Source of the DNA: Gp6-AA40 sp046765795
Lineage (GTDB): Bacteria; Acidobacteriota; Vicinamibacteria; Vicinamibacterales; UBA2999
Assembly: GCA_046765795.1 (NCBI GenBank)
Contig: JBKPRH010000126.1
Location: 1-46,361, forward strand
Reading direction: 5' to 3'
DNA: 46,361 bases
Below the pieces are notes generated by a model that saw only the letters and a program-made list of their open reading frames with translations, had not been told where the DNA came from and ran no database searches. The position numbers were made by a program, and so were the translations under genes. Every line of letters begins with the position of its first letter. The stretch's first letter is position 1. Below are positions 1 through 7,199 of this stretch, piece after piece.

Positions 1-909
1 TGGGGCGCGCGTGACTACGACTGGCAGTGGAGCATCGGCATGCAACACGAGGTGCTCCCGCGTGTGTCGGTGGACGTTGCCTACGCGCGCCGTTCGTTCT
101 ATAGCTTCACCATCACTGACAACCAGGTCCGCGATCCATCCCAGTACGACGCGTGGACGATCAACGCGCCGTCCGACGCGCGGCTTCCGGGTGGCGGCGG
201 ATATCCGATCACCGTCTATACGCCGACGGCCGCCGCAGCGGCTATCCCGGCGCAGAACTACATCACGTGGGAGACCGATTTCGGACCGGCTCGCTCCAGC
301 TACTGGCAGGGTGTGGATTTCACCGCCAGCGCGCGGACGCGACAGGGACTCACCCTTCAGATCGGCACGAACACCGGCCGCAAGATTGACGACACGTGCG
401 CGACCGTCGTGAAGATCGACAGTCCCGATCCACGCGACTGTCGTCTGACGCCGCCGTATCAGACGACGATCCGTGGTCTGGCCAGCTACACCATTCCGCG
501 CCTCGACGTGCTGCTCAGCACCGCGATTCGTTCACAGCCGCCGCTGGGACTCGTCGCCAACTGGAACGTCCCCAACAGCGTTGTCGTGACCCTGCTTGGT
601 CGCATACCTCCAGGCGGAACAGCGACAGGCAACACGACCGTGACGCTCCTCGACAACGAGCATCGGCTGTACGCCGACAATCGCCGCACACAGGTCGACC
701 TGCGCGTCGCCAAGATCTTCCGCCTCGGGAAGAGGCGTCTGGACGTCGGCGTGGACGGAGAGAATCTCTTCAACACGAACTACGCGACGACCTACGACAA
801 CACGTACCAGTTCAGCACTGGCAACGCGGCAACCGGCGGCACGTGGAACAATCCAACGGCGATTTATCCTCCGCGGTATGCACGACTGAATTTCACTCTG
901 AGCTTCTGA
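1..909 (+). CDS. TonB-dependent receptor (Oar/carboxypeptidase-regulatory type), C-terminal part
   Basis: The reading frame is open from the first base, so the N-terminus (signal peptide, regulatory-like domain and plug) lies outside the window; 302 codons remain. What is visible is the end of an outer-membrane beta-barrel: alternating aromatic/polar strands, a late DVGVDGENLFNTNYATT-type stretch typical of the last strands of TonB receptors, and a C-terminal Phe (LNFTLSF) as expected for BAM recognition. Receptors of this type with many Tyr/Asn-rich loops are numerous in Acidobacteriota and are thought to import oligosaccharides or other large solutes; the substrate cannot be read from this part. 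A Shine-Dalgarno-like gaggag overlaps the stop and precedes a tiny open frame. Confidence 0.85.
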   Translation, partial: WGARDYDWQWSIGMQHEVLPRVSVDVAYARRSFYSFTITDNQVRDPSQYDAWTINAPSDARLPGGGGYPITVYTPTAAAAAIPAQNYITWETDFGPARSSYWQGVDFTASARTRQGLTLQIGTNTGRKIDDTCATVVKIDSPDPRDCRLTPPYQTTIRGLASYTIPRLDVLLSTAIRSQPPLGLVANWNVPNSVVVTLLGRIPPGGTATGNTTVTLLDNEHRLYADNRRTQVDLRVAKIFRLGKRRLDVGVDGENLFNTNYATTYDNTYQFSTGNAATGGTWNNPTAIYPPRYARLNFTLSF

Positions 910-925
910 GGAGAACGCGGCGTCG

Positions 926-1009
926 ATGCCCGACATCTACGCATTCATCGCCAAGGCACTCGAAATCGACCGCGCGCTGAGCTCAGAATCAGGAATCCAT
1001 CATTCGTAA
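926..1009 (+). CDS. Possible 27-residue peptide or gene remnant after the receptor
   Basis: An ATG 16 bp after the receptor stop opens a 27-codon frame beginning MPDIYAFIAKALEID and ending with TAA inside the tail of the convergent permease gene. A gaggag sits about 12 bases upstream of the ATG. The opening MPDIY resembles, from memory, the N-terminus of some SAM-dependent methyltransferases, so this could be the stump of a longer gene cut off by the permease locus. It could equally be chance. No function is proposed. Confidence 0.2.
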   Translation: MPDIYAFIAKALEIDRALSSESGIHHS

Positions 1010-3669
1010 CGCAAAATGGCGGTCGCATCCGTGCGTGTGACGGGCCGCGCCGCCATCACGCCTGCCGCGAGCGCCACAGCGAGCACAAGCAGCGCCGCGC
1101 CACCGAGTCCGATGGGATCGGCCGGACTCACGCCGAACAACACGCTCGAGAGGATTCGCGACACACCACTGGCCGCGATGATCCCGATGACGGCTCCGAT
1201 CGCAACCGGACGCAACGTCTGACGAAGGATCGTACGGAGCGCATCAAGAGCCGTCGCCCCCAGCGCCATTCGAATACCGACCTCGCGGTAACGTCTGCTG
1301 ACCGCGAACGACACCACGCCGTAGATGCCGACCGATGCGAGGACAAGTGCCAGCATTCCAAGTCCTGCACCCAGCGTCGTCACGATGCTGGACACGCCGC
1401 GCCACCACACGACGTTGCCCTCCAACGACAGCACGCGGAAGGCGACACTCGGATCGCTCGAGCGGACGATCGATCGAATACCTGAAGCGGTCGCCGCGAA
1501 GTCAGCGCGACTCTTGACCAGCAGCACTCCGCCGGGTTGCCCGACCTGATAGATGTAGGGCACGACGGTACCGAGTGCGGTCAACTGCGCGTCTGCTGCG
1601 ACGCCAATCACCTGTAGCGCGATATCGCCACCCCGCATGTCGTCCTGGAGCAGCGTCCGGCCGATTGGGTCTCCTTCACCCCACCACGTGCGAGCCGCGG
1701 TTTCGCTGATGATGACGGGACGCGTGCCGCTTTGTTGCGCCGCATTTTCACTCTCCGCGTCGGTGAAGTTGCGGCCGCGGACGATCCGAATATTGAGCAG
1801 CGAAAAATAGCCAGGTGTCACAGCGTCGAGTTCAGCGAATCGCTGCGCCTGCTTACTCTCTCCCGGAAGGCGAACGGCGGCGCCCATCATCGACTCGCCA
1901 AGTGGCGTCTGCGCGGCAAAGGCGACCGCCTGGACGCCCGGCAGCGCCGCGACCTGGTCCATCAGGCGTTGGTTGACCAGCGTCGGCGGACCGTACTCGG
2001 TGCCGAACGACAGGAACGAGATGCCGCGGTAGGTGAAGCCCGGGTCGATCGTGTAGGTCGTGTACAGTCCGCGCAACAACAGCCCGGTCGCCATCATCAA
2101 CACCATGCTGAGCGCGACCTGCACGCCAATGAGTGTGCCACGCAACCGTCCTCCGCGACCGCCGCCAGCGAAGCCGGCGGCCTCCTGCTTCATCACGCCG
2201 TTCAGATCGGTCTTCGACACGTACAGCGCCGGCAGTAATCCGAACACCAGACTCGTTCCGAGTGTCAGCAGCAAAGCAAACGACAGCACTCGAACGTCAG
2301 GGCTGAAATTCAGATCGAACGTGAAGGCCGGAATCTCCGGAGGAAACACGGCAGGCAGTACGAGCGCGACGAGCGTCTGGAACGACCACAGCGCCAGCAC
2401 CGAGCCGAGCAGTCCTCCCGCGATTGCGATCAATAGGCTTTCAGTCAGCAACTGGCGAACGACGCGCGCCCGACTCGCGCCGAGCGCGAACCGCATCGCG
2501 ATCTCCTGGCTCCTCGCGGTACCGCGTGCGAGCAGCAGATTCGCGACGTTGGCGCACGCGATCAGCAGCACAAGTCCGAACGCCACCATGAGGACAGCCG
2601 CAGCAGCGGTCGCCGTGCCGCGAAGAAAGGCGGGAACCGTCGCCGGCCTCGCGCGTTCGATCGTCAGCATCGTTTTTCGGGGCGACTGCTCTCGATCGAT
2701 CTGCGCCGCGATCATGGCGAGTTCCGCACGCACTTGCTCGACGCCCGTCGCCTCACGGCGCCTGCCGATCAGGTTGAGCCAACGAATCTTCTCGTCCTTG
2801 AAGCGTGACACGCCCTGCCCCAGGAGCGGCTCCGTATTGAGTGGAGCAAAATACGCGGCGCGCATCGGAGCGCCGCTGTAGGTGCGTTCATCCGCCACGC
2901 CCACAACAGTGAACGGCTGCCGATCCAGTTCGATGGTGCGCCCGACGATCGTCGAGTCTGAAGCAAAGGTCTTCGTCCACACACCATGACCGAGCACGGC
3001 GACAGGCAGTGCGCCGGGCTCGCAGTCCTGCGCGGTCAGCGCGCGGCCGAGTACAGGCGTCTGCTGGAGCACCGCGAAGAAGTTGCAGCTGACGAGCGCA
3101 CCCATGACTTCCTGCGGCGTCTCACCACCGAGCGTCGTTTGCCTGGGGTCGGAGTGTGCAAGCACGCCGGCGAGCGTCTGTGCACGGTCGCGATACGCTC
3201 GATACTCCGCAATCGTGAACGTGCCAAACCCCGACCCTCCGGTGAATTGCCCGCCCTCGACCGCCTGCGCGATGGAGACGAGCTGGTGCGCATTCGGCGA
3301 CGGCAGATCGCGAAACAACACGCCGTTCAGAATCGTGAAGATGCCAGCGTTGACGCCGATGCCCAGCGCGAGGGTGACAACCGCAACGGCGGTGAACGAC
3401 GGATTCTTGCGGAACGAGCGCAGGCCGTAGCGAACATCCTGCCACCACATCGGAAAGAGCCCGAGCCAGACTTCTCGCACATCCTCGCGAGCGAGGAGCA
3501 CATTGCCAATTGCCCGCCGACTGGCCTCGTCGGCCTGGTGCGGCGTCAATCCCTCCTGCTCGAGGTGCGCGGCACGGAGCGCGCGATGCGCCTCGATCTC
3601 CTCGCGCAGCTCTCGCTCATGTCGCGATTGCCGGAGCAGGTAAACCAATCGACGAAACCATCTGCCCAT
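1000..3669 (-). CDS. ADOP-family ABC transporter permease (FtsX/MacB-like)
   Basis: This 889-residue protein has the layout of acidobacterial duplicated orphan permeases. A short cytoplasmic N-terminus (HERELREEIEAH, residues about 17-28) is followed by a first membrane helix at about 91-117. Then comes a MacB-type periplasmic domain, a block of helices in the middle with the ANLLLARGTARSQEIAMRFA signature of FtsX-like permeases, and a second copy of the periplasmic domain plus FtsX block to the C-terminus (SRRYREVGIRMALGA). No ATPase is nearby, which is normal for the family. It lies 16 bp downstream of a PadR regulator on the same strand, the usual partner. Function is probably export or mechanotransmission with an unlinked ATPase; the substrate is unknown. 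The Shine-Dalgarno sequence is weak. Confidence 0.93.
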   Translation of the reverse strand: MGRWFRRLVYLLRQSRHERELREEIEAHRALRAAHLEQEGLTPHQADEASRRAIGNVLLAREDVREVWLGLFPMWWQDVRYGLRSFRKNPSFTAVAVVTLALGIGVNAGIFTILNGVLFRDLPSPNAHQLVSIAQAVEGGQFTGGSGFGTFTIAEYRAYRDRAQTLAGVLAHSDPRQTTLGGETPQEVMGALVSCNFFAVLQQTPVLGRALTAQDCEPGALPVAVLGHGVWTKTFASDSTIVGRTIELDRQPFTVVGVADERTYSGAPMRAAYFAPLNTEPLLGQGVSRFKDEKIRWLNLIGRRREATGVEQVRAELAMIAAQIDREQSPRKTMLTIERARPATVPAFLRGTATAAAAVLMVAFGLVLLIACANVANLLLARGTARSQEIAMRFALGASRARVVRQLLTESLLIAIAGGLLGSVLALWSFQTLVALVLPAVFPPEIPAFTFDLNFSPDVRVLSFALLLTLGTSLVFGLLPALYVSKTDLNGVMKQEAAGFAGGGRGGRLRGTLIGVQVALSMVLMMATGLLLRGLYTTYTIDPGFTYRGISFLSFGTEYGPPTLVNQRLMDQVAALPGVQAVAFAAQTPLGESMMGAAVRLPGESKQAQRFAELDAVTPGYFSLLNIRIVRGRNFTDAESENAAQQSGTRPVIISETAARTWWGEGDPIGRTLLQDDMRGGDIALQVIGVAADAQLTALGTVVPYIYQVGQPGGVLLVKSRADFAATASGIRSIVRSSDPSVAFRVLSLEGNVVWWRGVSSIVTTLGAGLGMLALVLASVGIYGVVSFAVSRRYREVGIRMALGATALDALRTILRQTLRPVAIGAVIGIIAASGVSRILSSVLFGVSPADPIGLGGAALLVLAVALAAGVMAARPVTRTDATAILRYE

Positions 3670-3685
3670 GTCAGTCTCTCTGCTC

Positions 3686-4024
3686 CTACGTCGCGTCGAG
3701 GACGTACTGGATCGCGCGGACCATGCGCTCGAACTCCTCGCGCTCGCCGGCCAGCTGTTTCCTGCCCGCGGGTGTCAGCCGGTAGTAGCGGGCCTTACGA
3801 TTGGCCTCCGACACTCCCCATTCCGCCTTCGCCCACCCGTTCAACAGCAGCCGCTGAAGCGCGGGATACAGCGCGCTCTCGCCGATGTGGAGCATGTCCT
3901 TCGAGGCCGTTCGCAGATGCTCGACGATCGCGTAGCCATGCTTGGGGCCGGAGCCGAGGCTTTTCAGGATCAGCAGCTCCAACGTCCCTGGCAGGAGGTC
4001 GGACGGTGTGTTGGTGAGTCCCAT
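3686..4024 (-). CDS. PadR-family transcriptional regulator
   Basis: A 112-residue protein spanning a complete PadR winged helix: LLPGTLELLILKSLGSGPKHGYAIVEHL at the start (helix 1 and recognition helices), then GESALYPALQRLLLNGWAKAEW (wing), and a short C-terminal dimerisation helix. PadR proteins are ligand-responsive repressors that usually control an adjacent efflux gene and themselves. Here the next gene, 16 bp downstream on the same strand, is an ADOP permease, the standard acidobacterial pairing, so autogenous control of the two-gene operon is likely. The start codon region is repeated 53 bp upstream (see the repeat entry), which may be an operator. Confidence 0.93.
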   Translation of the reverse strand: MGLTNTPSDLLPGTLELLILKSLGSGPKHGYAIVEHLRTASKDMLHIGESALYPALQRLLLNGWAKAEWGVSEANRKARYYRLTPAGRKQLAGEREEFERMVRAIQYVLDAT

Positions 4025-4093
4025 CAGTCGCTGAGGGGAGACTCTAGATCAGGATCCATCGATCACGCAAGCCCCATCAGACGATGAGGGGAG
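4018..4093. repeat. Direct repeat covering the padR start codon
   Basis: A 23-bp block at 4018-4040, containing ccatcag and tgaggggag, recurs at 4071-4093 with three mismatches and a 53-bp offset. On the minus strand the first block contains the PadR start codon and its upstream sequence; the second lies in the promoter region. The ATG in the upstream copy is followed after three codons by a stop, so it is not an alternative start. Either a short duplication or a paired operator site fits. Confidence 0.6.
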
Positions 4094-4109
4094 CGACCAG
4101 TCTTTCGGT

Positions 4110-4829
4110 CTATCGCTGCGCGACGACGAGCACGGCCTTGGCCGCGTACGACCCGCGCTGACGCGTCACGTCTGAGTAGATGCCCTGCTTGATCGGATCG
4201 TTGGAGTTGAACGTCGTGCGCTTTGATTCGTGCTGGCGGTAGGGCTCGACCGAGCGGAAGATCTCCTTGCTGATTTCATCGGGGAAGAAGATCTGACTGG
4301 CGACGACTTCGTTGCCGCCCAGGAACACTTTGAAGTGCACGTGCGGCGTACGCCCGCCGTACCAGCTCGGGAAGATCGTCCGAAACTGCACGCTGCCGGC
4401 AGTGTCGGTGAACTGCGTGCCGCGCAGGTACTGCTGCCCGATCGCCGCTTTCGTCGAGATGCCGCCGACACCAGACTGCTTCTCATAGCCCGAATACAGG
4501 CCCAACGCATCCGCGTGCCACACGTCGACGCGGGCATTGGCGAGCGTCGCGCAATCGCCTGCGCGCACGACCTGCAGCGCTAACTGTAAAGGCGCACCCG
4601 GCTGGCTCGAGGTAATGTCCGATCGAATCAGCTTCGGATCGAGATAGAACGGCCCCTCGCCCGCTTCAGGCGTGAGCACACAGCTGTTCGAACGTTGGGC
4701 CCAGACAGGCGTGACGCTCATCGCTGCCACCACGAAACCGGAGAGTCCGACAAGCGCCCGTCGGCGTCCGATGTCGATGCCGCTCGGCCGCCACCATGGG
4801 CCTGCGTGGAGTCGATCAATAGGGTCCAT
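4110..4829 (-). CDS. Intradiol ring-cleavage dioxygenase-like protein, exported
   Basis: A 239-residue protein of the protocatechuate 3,4-dioxygenase fold. Residues 21-45 (GRRRALVGLSGFVVAAM then VWA-Q) look like a Tat-type signal with cleavage near 44. The Fe(III) ligands of intradiol enzymes can be placed: Tyr112 (GLYSGY), Tyr157 (PSWYGGR), His163 and His165 (TPHVHFK). The core DVWHADALG is typical. Cytoplasmic catechol or protocatechuate dioxygenases lack a signal; exported single-subunit homologues are common in soil bacteria and their substrates are mostly untested. It is divergent from a flavin-dependent acyl-CoA-dehydrogenase-fold protein, 76 bp away, which would suit an aromatic-degradation role. 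The last ligand segment is intact, so the protein is probably active. Confidence 0.9.
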   Translation of the reverse strand: MDPIDRLHAGPWWRPSGIDIGRRRALVGLSGFVVAAMSVTPVWAQRSNSCVLTPEAGEGPFYLDPKLIRSDITSSQPGAPLQLALQVVRAGDCATLANARVDVWHADALGLYSGYEKQSGVGGISTKAAIGQQYLRGTQFTDTAGSVQFRTIFPSWYGGRTPHVHFKVFLGGNEVVASQIFFPDEISKEIFRSVEPYRQHESKRTTFNSNDPIKQGIYSDVTRQRGSYAAKAVLVVAQR

Positions 4830-4905
4830 GGACGGATAATACGCGGATAAAGAAACAGGAGATCACGAAAATGCTCCGTGTGCTTCGCTTCCTCCGCGAA
4901 CTCAT

Positions 4906-6078
4906 ATGACGATGACACACGCACTGAACGCCACTGACATCATCAGCGCCGTCCGCGCGCTTGCGCCGGAGATCCAATCGCGCGGCGACGAGATCGCGGC
5001 CCTGCGGCGGCTGCCGCTCGATCTCGTCACGAAGCTGAAAGCGGCTGGTGTGTTTCGAATGGCCATGCCGAAGTCGTGGGGCGGACCAGAGATGACGCCT
5101 CGCGAACAGTGCGAGGTCTACGAAGTGCTCGGCGCCGCTGATGCCTCGGTGGCCTGGTGCGCGAAGATCGGATCCGACAGCGGCTACTTCGCCGCTCAGC
5201 TCAACGAAGACGTCGCACGCATGCTGTTCCCCAACCTCGATTACGTCACGGCGGGACAGGTGCCGCCCAACGGTCTCGGCGAACGGGTCGATGGCGGATA
5301 TCGCCTCTCGGGTCACTGGACCTTTGGGAGCGGATGCACGCATGCGGACGTTATCGCCACAGGATTCCTCGTCACGGAGAACGGCAAGCCCGTGATGCGC
5401 GGCGGCGCGCCGCAGGCGCGCATTGCGCTCGCTCCGGCTTCGCAGTTCGAGATCATTGACACCTGGCAGAGCACGGGTCTCGCCGGCAGCGGCAGCAACG
5501 ACTATCGCGTGAAGGATCTCTTCGTGCCCGACGCGCAGACGATCGCGCAGGAGGATCCACCGCGACGCAGCGAACCGCTCTACTGCTACTTCGGGATGTT
5601 CCTGGCGAGCTGGCACGGCATCGCGCTTGGCCTCGCGCGGCGATCGATCGACGCGACGATCGCGATCGCGGACAAGAAGATGCACATCTTCCCGCCTCCG
5701 CCGATCCCGCTGCGTCAGCGTCCTCACGCACGTGTCGCACTCGCGAAGGCCGAGATGACGTGGCGCGCCGCGCGCGCCTTCACCTACGAGACGACCGATC
5801 GGATCTGGGACGAGGCGCGGACCGAGGGCCGCATATCGCCGGACACACGCCGCGCGATGGCGTTGTCGCTGTCACACGCCTTCCGCTCCGCACGTGAGAT
5901 CGCGCAGTCGATGTACGACCTGGCGGGACCGACCGCAGTGTTTACCGCCAAGTCCCCACTCGATCGGCTGCTCCGCGATGCGATCACGATGAGCGAGCAC
6001 GTGCTCCTCAGCGACAGCTTTCTCGAGATGGTCGGCGCACAGATCGTCGGCGACCCGCCGCAGATCGGCTGGTTGTAG
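4906..6078 (+). CDS. Acyl-CoA-dehydrogenase-fold flavoprotein (probable flavin monooxygenase)
   Basis: This 390-residue protein has the three-part acyl-CoA dehydrogenase layout: N-terminal helices (FRMAMPKSWGGPEM), a central beta domain (GYRLSGHWTFGSGCTHAD, about residues 130-150) and a C-terminal helical bundle. The wording of these motifs matches the group D flavin monooxygenase branch (HpaB/HsaA/DszC type), which hydroxylates aromatics with reduced flavin from a separate reductase, rather than true beta-oxidation enzymes. No flavin reductase is in the window. It is divergent from an intradiol dioxygenase, so hydroxylation followed by ring cleavage is a possible pairing, though the dioxygenase is predicted to be exported. 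The ATG at 4906 overlaps the stop of a 12-codon frame (4871-4909). Confidence 0.85.
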   Translation: MTMTHALNATDIISAVRALAPEIQSRGDEIAALRRLPLDLVTKLKAAGVFRMAMPKSWGGPEMTPREQCEVYEVLGAADASVAWCAKIGSDSGYFAAQLNEDVARMLFPNLDYVTAGQVPPNGLGERVDGGYRLSGHWTFGSGCTHADVIATGFLVTENGKPVMRGGAPQARIALAPASQFEIIDTWQSTGLAGSGSNDYRVKDLFVPDAQTIAQEDPPRRSEPLYCYFGMFLASWHGIALGLARRSIDATIAIADKKMHIFPPPPIPLRQRPHARVALAKAEMTWRAARAFTYETTDRIWDEARTEGRISPDTRRAMALSLSHAFRSAREIAQSMYDLAGPTAVFTAKSPLDRLLRDAITMSEHVLLSDSFLEMVGAQIVGDPPQIGWL

Positions 6079-6086
6079 GACTGACC

Positions 6087-6104
6087 GTCCGGCTAAAGCC
6101 GGAC
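6087..6104. terminator. Perfect palindrome between convergent genes (REP-like)
   Basis: The sequence gtccggctaaagccggac is an 8-bp perfect inverted repeat with a two-base loop. It lies in the 27-bp gap between the flavoprotein stop and the stop of the convergent gene, so it could act as a bidirectional terminator. There is no T-run. The same palindrome recurs three times in tandem at 7104-7199, so it is more likely a dispersed REP-like element that also serves here. Confidence 0.6.
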
Positions 6105-6105
6105 A

Positions 6106-7098
6106 CTACTTCTGACGGGCCGCGGCTTCTTCCGCCCGCCGCGCGCCCTTCAAAATCGACGGCAACTGATAGTTGCCTTCGTGACACGCGTACTCGAACA
6201 GCGGACCCTCGATGCGGTGCATCTCGTACTCCCCGCTCCACGGCCGCGTCCATGTTGTCGCGTCCTCGACGGTGAACTGATACCGAATGGTCGTCGGGCT
6301 GGTCATCGTGAGCCGCTCGACGACCTTCATGTTCTCTGACGCCCCCCGCCACGCGGTCTTCTCGCTGTAATTGGTCGTCTCGATGACCATCGTGTCGCCG
6401 TCCCAACGTCCACGCGAGTCGCCTCGGTACCCGCGAATCGCCGATGCCAGCTTCGGCCGTCCGTCCAGGGGCACGGCACGCGCCACTGGCATCATTTCAG
6501 TTTCGGTCACGAAGACACCAGGCGCCTGCACGATCATCAGATTCGAGTTGTAACCGGTCGGAAGAATTGGCGGCCCTTCGTGCGCCCAGTAGATGCAGCG
6601 CTCCGAAAGGCCGCGCGCCTGCGCGCTGTCGAACGGGCCGACCAGATTGCGAGCTTCCGCTCGCGCCTGCGCGCGCTTCTGCCCTTCAGCAGTGAGCGGC
6701 GGGATGCGCCCGTCGGCGGGGTCAGTGATGATCGACGTGCGCAACATCGCGCCTTTCTTGTATCCCTCCAGCAGCCAGATGCCATCGTCGTAATGAATGT
6801 CGGCGTCGCTCTTCACCTGTTCGCCGCGTGGCACATCCCTGACGTCTTCGAGCGCGCGCTCGGCAAACGCTGCGGCTTCTTCGGCGGTGAAGTACTCCTT
6901 GCCCTTGTACTGCGCCGGCCGTTCGAGTGGTGTGAAGGTCTGATTCGTCCAGTAGCCCTGCATGTCGGGCTTACCGTCCGCGAGACGCGGGATCGCTTTA
7001 CCGGATTGGCCGAGTGCCGATATCGACAACACCATCAGCCATGAAAGGAGAATGAGTGCACGCCGTGTGGTCACCATCTGCGCATTGTAGCTCTGCAT
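6106..7098 (-). CDS. Exported protein of the G-x-W-x-G-D-T-hydrophobic-E-T family (copy A)
   Basis: A 330-residue exported protein of unknown function. A signal peptide follows Met8 (TRRALILLSWLMVLSISALGQ, cleavage about residue 30), so the start may be the ATG at 7077; no clear ribosome site supports either. The mature part opens with RLADGKPDMQGYWTN, a motif shared by many acidobacterial exported proteins. It later has RGRWDGDTMVIETTNYSEKT and EYACHEGNY near the C-terminus. The protein at 41844-42833 shares the same motifs in the same order and a near-identical length, and two further relatives lie at 35898 and 39383. Its role is unknown. It lies downstream of acetoacetyl-CoA synthetase, separated by a repeat array, so co-transcription is uncertain. 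Confidence 0.8.
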   Translation of the reverse strand: MQSYNAQMVTTRRALILLSWLMVLSISALGQSGKAIPRLADGKPDMQGYWTNQTFTPLERPAQYKGKEYFTAEEAAAFAERALEDVRDVPRGEQVKSDADIHYDDGIWLLEGYKKGAMLRTSIITDPADGRIPPLTAEGQKRAQARAEARNLVGPFDSAQARGLSERCIYWAHEGPPILPTGYNSNLMIVQAPGVFVTETEMMPVARAVPLDGRPKLASAIRGYRGDSRGRWDGDTMVIETTNYSEKTAWRGASENMKVVERLTMTSPTTIRYQFTVEDATTWTRPWSGEYEMHRIEGPLFEYACHEGNYQLPSILKGARRAEEAAARQK

Positions 7099-7103
7099 TG
7101 TTG

Positions 7104-7199
7104 GTCCAGCTGAAGATGGACACTACATGGACATGGTCCGGCTCAAGCCGGACACTACATGGACATCGTCCGGCTAAGGCCGGATACGACATCTGCATC
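7104..7199. repeat. Three tandem 32-bp units, each carrying a REP-like palindrome
   Basis: Units start at 7104, 7136 and 7168, an exact 32-bp period. Each begins with an inverted repeat: degenerate in unit 1 (gtccagctgaagatggac), perfect in unit 2 (gtccggctcaagccggac), nearly perfect in unit 3 (gtccggctaaggccggat). It is followed by a spacer such as actacatggacat. The array fills the gap between the acetoacetyl-CoA synthetase stop codon (7199) and the start of the next gene. The palindrome is the one seen at 6087-6104. Confidence 0.85.

Noticed and set aside
2986..4017. 343-codon plus-strand frame antisense to the permease and PadR genes
   Set aside because: It lies opposite two well-supported genes, is Arg-rich and low in order, and matches no family. 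This is typical shadow coding in high-GC DNA.
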